NCBI GenBank assembly: GCA_022360105.1
Contig: JAKSDL010000860.1
Location: 1-24,649 of the forward strand
DNA length: 24,649 bases
Source: Pseudomonadota bacterium
Lineage (GTDB): Bacteria; SAR324; XYD2-FULL-50-16; JAHJRI01
Reading direction: 5' to 3'
Shown here piece after piece: positions 1 to 7,081 of the stretch. The stretch's first letter is position 1; the number at the start of each line of letters is the position of its first letter. The notes under the pieces are model-generated. The model did not search any database, had not been told where the DNA came from, and worked only from the letters and a program-made list of their open reading frames with translations. The position numbers were made by a program, and so were the translations under genes.

Positions 1-1
1 C

Positions 2-778
2 ATAGAATTCACGGTTATACCACCTGCTTCCACGGACATTCTACCTGTCGCCAAACCTCTTGATATTCAATATGAAGATGATTACCTGATTATCATCAAC
101 AAGCCCAGCGGTATGGTCGTGCATCCCTCTGCCGGACATCATAATGACACCCTGGTCAACTATCTGCTTTATCATACAACACTATCCGATAAAGACCCCG
201 TTCGGCCCGGCATTGTGCATCGAATCGATAAAGATACCTCCGGTTTGCTGGTAGTTGCTAAAGACAATCGAACTCACGATAATCTAGCCAGGCAGTTTTT
301 CCATCACACCATCGAAAGAACCTACGAAGCTTTAGTATGGGGTGCTCCCGAACAGCCTGTTGGAAAAATCGACAAACCATTAGGCAGGCACTCATCCGAT
401 CGCAAGAAATTCGCTGTTCGGGAAAACGGCAAAAACGCCGTGACCCATTGGAAAACAGTCTTAAAACTTAAATACCTTAGTCTTATACAATGCAGGTTGG
501 AAACGGGAAGGACACATCAAATAAGAGTGCATCTCAGCTCTGTTGGCCACCCCCTGTTGGGAGACAAGGTTTATGGTAGATATCGCAATTATGCCAATAA
601 ATTGAGCAAGGACACTGTCAAACTACTTAAACAACGCGAAGGGCAGGCGCTTCATGCCAAATCTTTGGCATTTCAACATCCCAAAGAAGGTAAATGGATA
701 AGATTTGAGATTGAACGACCGGAATATATGAATGCTATCATCAAAGCAATGCAGGAGGAATTGGAAGGATTTGGCTAA
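2..778 (+). CDS. rluD: RluD-type ribosomal large-subunit pseudouridine synthase, 5'-truncated by window edge
   Basis: The reading frame is open from base 2, so the gene begins outside the window; 258 residues remain of the usual 300-330. The missing part would be the N-terminal S4 RNA-binding domain. The catalytic core is present: the HRIDKDTSGLLV motif has its nucleophilic Asp codon at 227-229, and a C-terminal RTHQIRVHL motif follows. Family members isomerise specific uridines of 23S rRNA to pseudouridine in the cytoplasm. RluD is the best match, although RluA/C-type paralogues share these motifs, so the exact target uridines are not provable. The first ATG in view (113) is internal and not the start. 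The gene converges on the RNB exonuclease gene, with only 9 bp between the two stop codons. Confidence 0.88.
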   Translation: MEFTVIPPASTDILPVAKPLDIQYEDDYLIIINKPSGMVVHPSAGHHNDTLVNYLLYHTTLSDKDPVRPGIVHRIDKDTSGLLVVAKDNRTHDNLARQFFHHTIERTYEALVWGAPEQPVGKIDKPLGRHSSDRKKFAVRENGKNAVTHWKTVLKLKYLSLIQCRLETGRTHQIRVHLSSVGHPLLGDKVYGRYRNYANKLSKDTVKLLKQREGQALHAKSLAFQHPKEGKWIRFEIERPEYMNAIIKAMQEELEGFG

Positions 779-787
779 GGAGGTTTA

Positions 788-2821
788 CTATTCCTGAATC
801 GGAGTTTGCTCTTCTTTTGTTAACTCTTCAGATGCCACCCACCGGACCGATATTCTGTTTGTTCTGGAATCCACGCGATCCAGTCTCACCTTGAATATCT
901 CCTCCTCGGGAATACTCTCCATGGGCATTTCAAGCATCAGTTGCAACAAGGTTAGAACTATTTGTGCTCTACCGTTCCTGTTGGTGCGAATAAACTGGGC
1001 TTCAAACAGTTCATCCCGATGCTGTTCCAGATACTTAATTTTCCAATGATCGGACAGTTTTCTTTCGATCTGAACAAATTCCCGCTGAACCTCCTCCCCT
1101 CTTCTAGCCCACTCCAAAAGTGTTTCCTGGGAAAACGACGATTCTCCTTTGCCCATGTGTGTCATGATAATCGTTTGGTTTACCAGATCAAGAAACCTAC
1201 GAATGGGAGATGAAATCTGAAGATAGCAGTCCAACCCCAGGGCAGAGTGTCCTTCGGGATTTAAGCTGACCCTGGCTGGTTGAATATTGATATCCTTGAG
1301 GGTAGGTTTTTCGTTTTCTCCAACACTTTTTGAAACTGAATAGGGCGGTTGGTTTCTAAACAGGCATGGCAGTTCATTATCCCTTGCATAGGTAGCCGCC
1401 AAATGATTGGTCAAAATAGCAAGTTCCTGAATCATCAAACTGGCAGGTGTATTTTCCCGAATCGATTTAAGCTTGATGTTTCCCGGATCTGAGATGTCCA
1501 ATTTCACTTCATACCGATCCAACTCCAGCGATCCGTTTTCCCGACGAATAGAAGCTTGATGATTACATATGTTCCAAAGATCAGCCCAGAAAGATGAATT
1601 CTCCTCAATCTGACGATCAATCTCTTCATATGAGAGATTTTTATCCACTGAAATTAAGGAACGATAGATCTCAGATTTGACAAGATCCCCTTGTTCATCG
1701 AAACAAAACTCGAAGGTCAGGGCAGCTCGTTCCGATTCCTGTTTTAATGAAAACAATCCTTCAGAAAGGATTGGTGCAAACATGGAATAGGTTTCCTTGA
1801 TGGTATAAAGGCTTGAGCATCTTTCGGAGGCTAGTTCGAATAGGGCGTGATTTTCCGGAACCAGGGAAGCAACATCGGTAATATGAACGCGAACGAACGA
1901 TCCGTTTTCCGTTTTTTCAAAACTCAAAGCGTCGTCAAAATCCCGGGTATCCTGATGATCTACAGTATATGTATTTAACGAACGTTGATCTAAAGTTTTG
2001 CATTGGAACCTTGAATCCTGAATCGATGCCGTTAGCAATTGCTCGGATTGCTCCTTTTCTTTGGGTTCCAATGTAAAATCGACCGATGCGCGCTTGAGAA
2101 CAAGTCTTCCCCAAGACATTGGATAGCCGGCTATCGCCAGATCATCGAGCAGCTTTCTCTCAACTCGTTCGGTATCTTTCAACTGACATTGAAACAGCGT
2201 GCAAAAATAATCCTTTTCCTGGGATCGTTCCAAATGAACAACAAAATTCCTGAAACGATGAATGAATTGATCCCAGTGTGATGTTTGTGAATCTTCTATC
2301 GCCGGAGTTTTCCCTTCCAAAATGGTTTGCGCCCATTCCGTTTCAATGGCTTGTCGTTTTTCAACTTCTCGCTTTTTTTCCTCCTGTTCTTCGATGACAG
2401 CAATTTCTTCCCCCGAGCGAGCAAAAAATTGGGATTTTTTCTGTTGAAACAGCTTGTTATCTGATTTCAAGGAGAGGAGCAGGGCAGTTCGCAACCACCC
2501 GTTTTCATATTCATCGAGGAAATTCTCGGCTAGCTCATCAATGGTGTAGGGAGTTCCAGGATCGCAAAGCTCATGGATAACATCAATTTCCATAGACCGA
2601 CTTTGATTTCTGGACCAATCAGCCTTTTGAAGCAGATATTCCAGTGCTTCCTTTTCTTCAGTAAGAATCTTCCCCTTCCAGATGTATTCAACTCTGCTGG
2701 GTGCGCAATTAAATTCTTTACCCTGTTCAGGAATTACGACCAGTTTGTTTTTTCTTACTTCTCTGATCCAACCGAACTGCAGTTTATCATTTTTATAAAA
2801 CAGGCAATATTGATGTTCCAT
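788..2821 (-). CDS. RNase II/R-family 3'-5' exoribonuclease (RNB domain)
   Basis: This 677-residue protein is predicted to degrade single-stranded RNA processively from the 3' end in the cytoplasm. The RNB metal site is visible as D288, D294, D296 and D297 (DHQDTRDFDDALSF), with the same spacing as the four catalytic Asp residues of E. coli RNase II. A second RNB motif, ISSPIRRFLDLVNQ, lies near residues 535-550. The first ~45 residues look like a small beta-barrel. Residues ~143-162 are a charged, coiled-coil-like stretch rich in E, K and R. The C-terminal ~70 residues may be a divergent S1-like domain. The N-terminal ~280 residues do not show clear cold-shock domains, unlike classical RNase II/R, so I give no gene symbol. 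The ATG has an SD-like GGTGA 5 nt upstream. It lies 27 bp downstream of the flavoprotein gene and is probably co-transcribed with it. Confidence 0.88.
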   Translation of the reverse strand: MEHQYCLFYKNDKLQFGWIREVRKNKLVVIPEQGKEFNCAPSRVEYIWKGKILTEEKEALEYLLQKADWSRNQSRSMEIDVIHELCDPGTPYTIDELAENFLDEYENGWLRTALLLSLKSDNKLFQQKKSQFFARSGEEIAVIEEQEEKKREVEKRQAIETEWAQTILEGKTPAIEDSQTSHWDQFIHRFRNFVVHLERSQEKDYFCTLFQCQLKDTERVERKLLDDLAIAGYPMSWGRLVLKRASVDFTLEPKEKEQSEQLLTASIQDSRFQCKTLDQRSLNTYTVDHQDTRDFDDALSFEKTENGSFVRVHITDVASLVPENHALFELASERCSSLYTIKETYSMFAPILSEGLFSLKQESERAALTFEFCFDEQGDLVKSEIYRSLISVDKNLSYEEIDRQIEENSSFWADLWNICNHQASIRRENGSLELDRYEVKLDISDPGNIKLKSIRENTPASLMIQELAILTNHLAATYARDNELPCLFRNQPPYSVSKSVGENEKPTLKDINIQPARVSLNPEGHSALGLDCYLQISSPIRRFLDLVNQTIIMTHMGKGESSFSQETLLEWARRGEEVQREFVQIERKLSDHWKIKYLEQHRDELFEAQFIRTNRNGRAQIVLTLLQLMLEMPMESIPEEEIFKVRLDRVDSRTNRISVRWVASEELTKEEQTPIQE

Positions 2822-2848
2822 AAAATCACCGGATCGATCGAAAAGGTA

Positions 2849-3823
2849 TTAACCGGCAATTTTTTTCTGGAGAAACTGATACCAGTTTGGTCTGGCAAAC
2901 AAAGCTTTATCAATTCCGTACATGGTGGCTTTGTCGATCGCCAACACTTCTTTCAATACCTGGGTAGACTTGATATTTCCTTCAACAATGATCGATTTAT
3001 CCGTATATTTTGACACCCATTCCAATAAGGTTTCTTCACTATCAAAAAACTTATTCATAACGTGGATGGTAATGGGATGAAAAATATCCACACCGGCATC
3101 TTCCAGGATTTTGATCATGGTCTTCAGATTTTTGGCATTAAATCCATCTTCGAGCTTGTCATGAATGGAGAAGAAATAACCAACCATCAGTCTTGATTGA
3201 ACCCGTTCTTTCATGGCCTTGACAATCTCACAAGCTAGGCGCAGCCTGTTTTCCAGTTTTCCGCCGTAATCGTCTTCACGGTTGTTATACCTGGGATGGA
3301 GACATTGATCCAGAAGTTGCTGCTGAGCCCCATTCAGTTCTACAAAATCAAACCCTGCTTCTTCGGCTCTTTCGATGGCATGGGAATAAAACAAACAGAG
3401 TTCTTCGACGTCGTCTGCATCAAACGGTCTGCTTAAATCGAAATCTTTACCAAAGTTTATTGCCGAAGGACCTATGGGTTGCTCTCCACAAATTCTTTCC
3501 GATGTTTTTGCGCCGGCATGGGAAAGTCTAATACCAGTAATAACACCTTCAGCCTTGATATGGGACACCAGGTTTTTTAACCCGGGAAGGTGAATTTCTT
3601 CGGCAACTCCCAACTGCAGAGGGTGGGACTTCCCTTGCTGGGTAATATAGGCAGTATTAAAAATCACTACTCCGGCACCTTGCCTAACTAGTCGCATTAA
3701 ATGCTCATAAATTGCATGGGAAACCCTGCCATCTTTTTGCGCAATGCCATCGTTATATGGAGGTACTAAAATTCTATTTTTGGCTCTGATATTGCCTAGT
3801 TTGAAAGAGTCGAATAGTGACAT
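2849..3823 (-). CDS. Old Yellow Enzyme-family flavoprotein (NADH:flavin oxidoreductase-like), atypical active site
   Basis: The 324-residue protein is a TIM-barrel FMN oxidoreductase of the OYE/YqjM/enoate reductase family. Family features seen are the start LFDSFKLGNIRAKNRI, the SHAGAK segment (101-106), DQCLHP...NNREDDYGG...ENR (172-193) and a C-terminal phosphate-binding region around GNIKS. Family members reduce activated C=C bonds using NAD(P)H. The usual HGAHGYL active-site motif is replaced by N164-G-A-Q167-Q-Q169-L, so both substrate-binding His residues and the proton-donor Tyr are lost. The position equivalent to Cys26 of YqjM appears to be Asn24. Substrate and activity are therefore uncertain; it may have shifted chemistry or act on an unusual ligand. 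There is no 4Fe-4S or NADH domain, so it is the short form. An AAAGGA SD lies about 6 nt before ATG. It is first in a two-gene unit with the RNB exonuclease. Confidence 0.85.
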   Translation of the reverse strand: MSLFDSFKLGNIRAKNRILVPPYNDGIAQKDGRVSHAIYEHLMRLVRQGAGVVIFNTAYITQQGKSHPLQLGVAEEIHLPGLKNLVSHIKAEGVITGIRLSHAGAKTSERICGEQPIGPSAINFGKDFDLSRPFDADDVEELCLFYSHAIERAEEAGFDFVELNGAQQQLLDQCLHPRYNNREDDYGGKLENRLRLACEIVKAMKERVQSRLMVGYFFSIHDKLEDGFNAKNLKTMIKILEDAGVDIFHPITIHVMNKFFDSEETLLEWVSKYTDKSIIVEGNIKSTQVLKEVLAIDKATMYGIDKALFARPNWYQFLQKKIAG

Positions 3824-3969
3824 GATTTTTCCTTTAATTGACTGTAAGTCGGTTTAAAATATGCTTTATCTATCAGGACAATTTTATTTATGAAATACAA
3901 CAATCAGCACACTTGGTCTTGGATAACTGATTGTTTAAAAAAGCTAAACAGATCAATATTGATAATGTT

Positions 3970-4155
3970 ATGAGTGCACCACAAAACCCGCGCTGTGCCC
4001 AATGCAAGTTTTATTACATTACATGGGATAAAAACCATCCCTATGGTTGCAAAAAATGGGGTTTTAAATCTCCAATCATACCTTCTATGGCCGTTTTTAA
4101 AGCATCGGGAAAACATTGCCAGGTGTTTGAACAGAAGGTACGTAAAAATCAATGA
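3970..4155 (+). CDS. Small four-cysteine conserved protein (possible zinc ribbon)
   Basis: This predicted 61-residue protein has the pattern C-x2-C (RCAQCKFYYITWD), then PYGCKKWGF and, near the end, SGKHCQVFE. The four Cys suggest a metal site. I recognise it as resembling a small conserved bacterial family with the layout CxxC..YYITWD..PYGC...GFKS..P...V..SG..C..F, whose members are sometimes mislabelled 'uracil-DNA glycosylase'. There is no glycosylase domain here. Function is unknown; nucleic-acid or protein binding is only inference. I chose ATG 3970. A TTG at 3931 would add 13 residues that look unlike the family, and neither start has a clear SD. Conservation of the motif, not coding statistics, is the main argument that it is real. 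Its stop codon directly abuts the stop codon of the opposing pyrophosphatase gene (0 bp). Confidence 0.72.
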   Translation: MSAPQNPRCAQCKFYYITWDKNHPYGCKKWGFKSPIIPSMAVFKASGKHCQVFEQKVRKNQ

Positions 4156-4740
4156 TCAAAGGTTGTCATCCTCCAGCAACCAATTTCTAAATTGTTTAAC
4201 AGCAAGGGTGCGATGACTGATTTTGTTTTTTTCTTCCTCTGTCATCTCCCCATAGGTTTTGGATTGTCCATCCGGCACAAATGCCGCGTCCCAGCCAAAT
4301 CCTCCGCTGCCCTTAGGTTCTGTTAGTCTTCCTGGAACTGTTCCGTTAAACTGCACAATTTCACTGCTTTTGATGACTCCTAACGATAAAAGACAAACCG
4401 CTTTGGTATTAGTGTTTCCATTTTTCACTAAGTTGTGGAGACCTTCCGCATTCAGTTTGTCTAGAAACCATTTAATGAAAGGTCCCGGTAAGCCATTCAA
4501 ACCCTCACAATATAACCCGGTGTCGTCAGTTAAAACAGCATCGTATTCGAATCCTTCCGATAGGATATTAAGAGCAGCCTGTGTCTTGTATCTGGCAATA
4601 TCTTCTATTTCGAAACTTTGAATTTCAGGTAAATCAAGCGATCTATGTGAAAAATTCAACTCTTTGATATCAATTAGTTCTTTGAATTCCTCAGCTTTTC
4701 CTGGATTTCCCGTTATAAGGAGAAGATTTTGAATTCGCAT
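4156..4740 (-). CDS. ITPase/HAM1-family non-canonical purine NTP pyrophosphatase
   Basis: The 194-residue protein should hydrolyse dITP, ITP and XTP to monophosphates plus PPi, cleansing the nucleotide pool of deaminated purines. Family motifs are LITGNPGKAEEF at the N-terminus (phosphate binding), LTDDTGLYCEGLNGLPGP in the middle, and FGWDAAFVPDG...KTYGEMT...KNKISHR near the C-terminus. The segment LPGPFIKWFLDKLNAEGL resembles human ITPA (LPGPYIKWFLEKL) more than the bacterial RdgB form, which normally continues GxPGvySARya. I therefore withhold rdgB as a symbol. The ATG start has no obvious SD. A 141-bp gap separates it from tsaE on the same strand, so it may have its own promoter. Confidence 0.9.
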   Translation of the reverse strand: MRIQNLLLITGNPGKAEEFKELIDIKELNFSHRSLDLPEIQSFEIEDIARYKTQAALNILSEGFEYDAVLTDDTGLYCEGLNGLPGPFIKWFLDKLNAEGLHNLVKNGNTNTKAVCLLSLGVIKSSEIVQFNGTVPGRLTEPKGSGGFGWDAAFVPDGQSKTYGEMTEEEKNKISHRTLAVKQFRNWLLEDDNL

Positions 4741-4881
4741 CGTTGGAAGGAAATGGTTTGCATTTAATCATTACTAAAACGTTGCATGTTAGCAGAATTA
4801 CTATTTTTAGAAAATCAAAAAACCTCAGATCTATACAAAAATCTCCTTTATATCAAGTTAGTAATGGTTTTTTAACTTTTG

Positions 4882-5286
4882 TCATCTAATCGAATAGATT
4901 CGACCTGTCTCGCTGATAAGTTCGATGTTAACTATAAAATCGCAAGCCTCCACCAAATCCGGGTGCATATCCACCCATTCTATAAATACCAGTGCCGTAC
5001 CTAATTCTATTGATTCCAAGACACCTGTATCATAAAGCTCATCTTCGGATTCTATTCTGTATAGATCATAATGATGGATTTCCATGTCTTTGGTTTTATA
5101 GACGTTACAGATAGTATACGTGGGACTGTTAACCTCGGTTTCCAATTCCTCAAATTGAGATGCAATCAACTTTTTCACCAGGTAAGTTTTACCTGCTCCC
5201 AGATCCCCCACCAGGCCTATAACTTTTCCACTCAAAGTCGACAGTTTCAATTCCAGAAAAAAGTTTAAAAGTTCTTTACTATCCAT
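4882..5286 (-). CDS. tsaE: tRNA N6-threonylcarbamoyladenosine biosynthesis ATPase TsaE
   Basis: The 134-residue P-loop protein acts with TsaB and TsaD to place threonylcarbamoyl on A37 of ANN-decoding tRNAs; it is cytoplasmic and essential in many bacteria. Visible motifs are GDLGAGKT (Walker A, about residues 27-34), the SPTYTICNVY switch-like segment, HHYDLYRIES and VFIEWVD. Length matches the family (130-160). An AGGAA SD lies about 5 nt before the ATG. It is the first gene left of the dnaA upstream gap and is transcribed away from dnaA. The other tsa genes are not in the window. Confidence 0.93.
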   Translation of the reverse strand: MDSKELLNFFLELKLSTLSGKVIGLVGDLGAGKTYLVKKLIASQFEELETEVNSPTYTICNVYKTKDMEIHHYDLYRIESEDELYDTGVLESIELGTALVFIEWVDMHPDLVEACDFIVNIELISETGRIYSIR

Positions 5287-5306
5287 TTTTGTTCCTGAAT
5301 AATCAC

Positions 5307-5451
5307 TTATCCTTGCATCGACAAGTACCGATTAATGCTTCAAATTTATTTTTCCGGTTCCGAATTTCTTATCAACGTAAAACTATTTTTGTTATCAATG
5401 AGATTTAGGAGTTTGATACTTTTTTTTCATTACTCTCTTAACTTATCCTGT
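5307..5451 (+). promoter_or_regulatory. Cluster of four DnaA-box-like TTATC nonamers
   Basis: The copies are TTATCCTTG (5307), TTATCAACG (5369), TTATCAATG (5392) and TTATCCTGT (5443), all on the plus strand. They share TTATC with the E. coli box TTATCCACA but diverge at positions 6-9. They could be DnaA sites for autoregulation or origin unwinding. In AT-rich DNA a five-base core can recur by chance, so confidence is limited. Confidence 0.35.
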
Positions 5452-5470
5452 CGTTTGAGATAGTCTTAGG

Positions 5471-5500
5471 TTGATCTGCTGAAGAAAACAATATTACTAT
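5471..5500 (+). promoter_or_regulatory. Candidate sigma-70 promoter for dnaA
   Basis: TTGATC (5471-5476), an 18-bp spacer and TACTAT (5495-5500) give a predicted start near 5507, about 27 nt before the dnaA ATG. The spacer length and -10 hexamer are the same as in the tRNA-Leu promoter at 15181-15210. Confidence 0.4.
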
Positions 5501-5533
5501 TTAAATCACTGTTATATATAACTATTTTACAAA

Positions 5534-6883
5534 ATGAACCCCCCTGAAAACATCACCAAATCCTGGAATAACTTCATCACTTCAATTAAGGAAAATCTTG
5601 ACAACGACGAAATTGAAGCTTGGGTAAATCGCCTGTTATTGATCCGGTTTCAAACAGATTTAATTATCATAGGAGGCGTTAACCAATTTTTTTGCAATTG
5701 GATTAAAGAACATCATTATAAGTTACTGAAAGATCATCTCCTTGCTTGTTTCACCGAACTGCAGTTGGACCCGGAATTTGATCTGGTGATTCAGGTATGG
5801 AAACAGAATCAGGAAACCAGGCCTGTTAATGAAGAGAGGATCGATGGTGAAAAACTCTCTGAAGACGGCCTCAATCCTTTGTTCCATTTCAATAATTTTG
5901 TCAATGGCAGTAATAGCGATATTGCCTATGCAGCTGCCGTCGCTGTTGGAGACAATGTTCGTGATAATAAGTACAATCCCCTGTTTATCTGTGGTGATGT
6001 AGGCCTGGGTAAGACTCATTTGATCCAGGCAATCGGTATCAGAGCCAAAACCGGTCAATCAGGTCTGAGAATCCAATACACAAATTCAGAACGGTTCACC
6101 AACGAAGTTATCAACGGTATTCGATTTCGCAATATCCAGGATGTTAGAAACAAATACCGGCATATTGATCTGCTTTTAATTGATGATATCCAGTTCTTAG
6201 AGAACAAAGAAAGTACCCAGGAAGAGTTCTTTCATATTTTCAATGAATTAATTCAGGGTAAAAAGCAGATAATCATTACGGCAGACCGATATCCCAGGGA
6301 AATAAAAAACCTGCAGGAAAGATTGGTCAATCGTTTTAACTCAGGGATGGTAGCCAGGATCGGCAAACCGGATTTTGAAACCAGGGTTGCAATAATTCGT
6401 AACAGAGTTGAACAGATGAAAGTTCCTCTCAATGAAGAAATTATAGACTTCATTGCTAACTCTGTAAAAACCAACGTTCGTGACATTCTTGGCATTTTAA
6501 TTCATTTGGAAGCCAGCTGGTCTTTGTTAAGTCAGGATATCACCATTGATTCGACCAAACGCGTGTTAAAGGATGTTCTGAATATTGAGGAAAGTCCGTT
6601 AACCGTTGAAAACATAATCAAGTTTGTCTGTGGAAAGTTTGAAGTCAAGATATCAGATATCATGTCTGACAAACGGGACAAGGAAATCTCCAAAACCAGG
6701 CAAATTGCCATGTATGTCTCCAGAGAATTAACCGGTCTTTCCTTCCCCGTGATTGGTAGACATTTTGGAGGTAAAAACCATACCACAGTACTCCAGGCCT
6801 GCAAAAAGACCAAAGAATGGCTTGAAAAAGATCCGGAAATAAATCAAACTGTTACAACTATTATCAGGGACCTTTCCATTTAA
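5534..6883 (+). CDS. dnaA: Chromosomal replication initiator protein DnaA
   Basis: The 449-residue AAA+ ATPase binds the origin and opens it. Domain I spans roughly residues 1-85, followed by a short linker. Domain III has Walker A GDVGLGKT (154-161), Walker B LLLIDDIQF (213-221) and an arginine-finger region ERLVNRFNSG (262-271). Domain IV is the C-terminal helix-turn-helix, with basic-loop residues DKRDKEISKTRQ (379-390) and recognition motif FGGKNHTTVLQA (411-422). The normal signature is GGRDHTTVLHA; here K414 and N415 replace the usual Arg and Asp. Length is typical. The leader upstream of ATG is A/T-rich with no recognisable SD. It is the first gene of the dnaA-dnaN-recF-gyrB series, and its promoter region may be autoregulated. 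Confidence 0.98.
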   Translation: MNPPENITKSWNNFITSIKENLDNDEIEAWVNRLLLIRFQTDLIIIGGVNQFFCNWIKEHHYKLLKDHLLACFTELQLDPEFDLVIQVWKQNQETRPVNEERIDGEKLSEDGLNPLFHFNNFVNGSNSDIAYAAAVAVGDNVRDNKYNPLFICGDVGLGKTHLIQAIGIRAKTGQSGLRIQYTNSERFTNEVINGIRFRNIQDVRNKYRHIDLLLIDDIQFLENKESTQEEFFHIFNELIQGKKQIIITADRYPREIKNLQERLVNRFNSGMVARIGKPDFETRVAIIRNRVEQMKVPLNEEIIDFIANSVKTNVRDILGILIHLEASWSLLSQDITIDSTKRVLKDVLNIEESPLTVENIIKFVCGKFEVKISDIMSDKRDKEISKTRQIAMYVSRELTGLSFPVIGRHFGGKNHTTVLQACKKTKEWLEKDPEINQTVTTIIRDLSI

Positions 6884-6925
6884 GCAGATACCCTGTTAAT
6901 TTAATATTTCGAAAGGAATAACTTC

Positions 6926-6951
6926 ATCAGTTTTTTACACAGAAAACTGAT
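6926..6951. repeat. Perfect 9-bp inverted repeat downstream of dnaA, with TTTTACACA
   Basis: Arms ATCAGTTTT (6926-6934) and AAAACTGAT (6943-6951) flank an 8-nt loop. The nonamer TTTTACACA at 6933-6941 matches the relaxed DnaA-box consensus TTWTNCACA. No T-run follows the right arm, so a classical intrinsic terminator is less likely than an origin element or mRNA hairpin. Confidence 0.5.
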
Positions 6952-6988
6952 TATCTATCCGGTGATGGTTGTAAACTCAAAGTAAACA

Positions 6989-7005
6989 ACCTGTTAATAA
7001 CAGGT
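6989..7005. repeat. 17-bp perfect palindrome ACCTGTTA-A-TAACAGGT with satellite half-sites
   Basis: The palindrome is two 8-bp arms around a single A. Related half-sites are CCCTGTTAA at 6891-6899 and AACAGGTAA at 7031-7039. The second AACAGGTAA lies 32 bp (about three helical turns) from the copy inside the palindrome (6999-7007). This arrangement suggests a protein-binding site for DnaA, an origin regulator or a dnaN operator. No specific protein can be named. Confidence 0.5.
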
Positions 7006-7081
7006 AAGACCGCAATAAAAAAATATACAAAACAGGTAAATATAACTCAAATTCAAGAATTGAACAGCTACTACTATTACT

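Larger units (their letters stand above)
5287..5533. other. tsaE/dnaA divergent intergenic region, candidate origin or dnaA control region
   Basis: This 247-bp gene-free region lies between divergently transcribed tsaE and dnaA. It is AT-rich, especially 5487-5533. It holds four same-orientation nonamers beginning TTATC (5307-5315, 5369-5377, 5392-5400, 5443-5451), annotated separately, and a candidate dnaA promoter. No exact TTATCCACA is present. Position beside dnaA and local strand divergence fit an origin, but the dnaA-dnaN gap is an equal or better candidate. Confidence 0.5.
6884..7081. other. dnaA-dnaN intergenic region, candidate oriC
   Basis: This 198-bp AT-rich gap contains no gene. 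It holds a 9-bp-stem hairpin (6926-6951) with a TTTTACACA DnaA-box match, a 17-bp palindrome (6989-7005), and repeated CCTGTTAA/AACAGGTAA elements at 6891, 6989, 6999 and 7031. The stretch 7014-7060 is almost all A/T and could be a duplex-unwinding element. Many bacteria place oriC exactly here. Confidence 0.5.

Noticed and set aside
779..783. Perfect GGAGG immediately after the rluD stop, on the plus strand
   Set aside because: No start codon at suitable distance and no plausible plus-strand gene follows; the region is the coding end of the opposing RNB gene.
4815..4838. AAAGGAG followed by a TTG and a 7-codon minus-strand frame upstream of the ITPase gene
   Set aside because: Too short and with a weak start codon; no regulatory codon run that would suggest a leader peptide.
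4769..4866. 9-bp inverted repeat CATTACTAA / TTAGTAATG about 80 bp apart in the tsaE-ITPase gap
   Set aside because: AT-rich arms with a long spacer are readily explained by chance; no T-run or partner motif.
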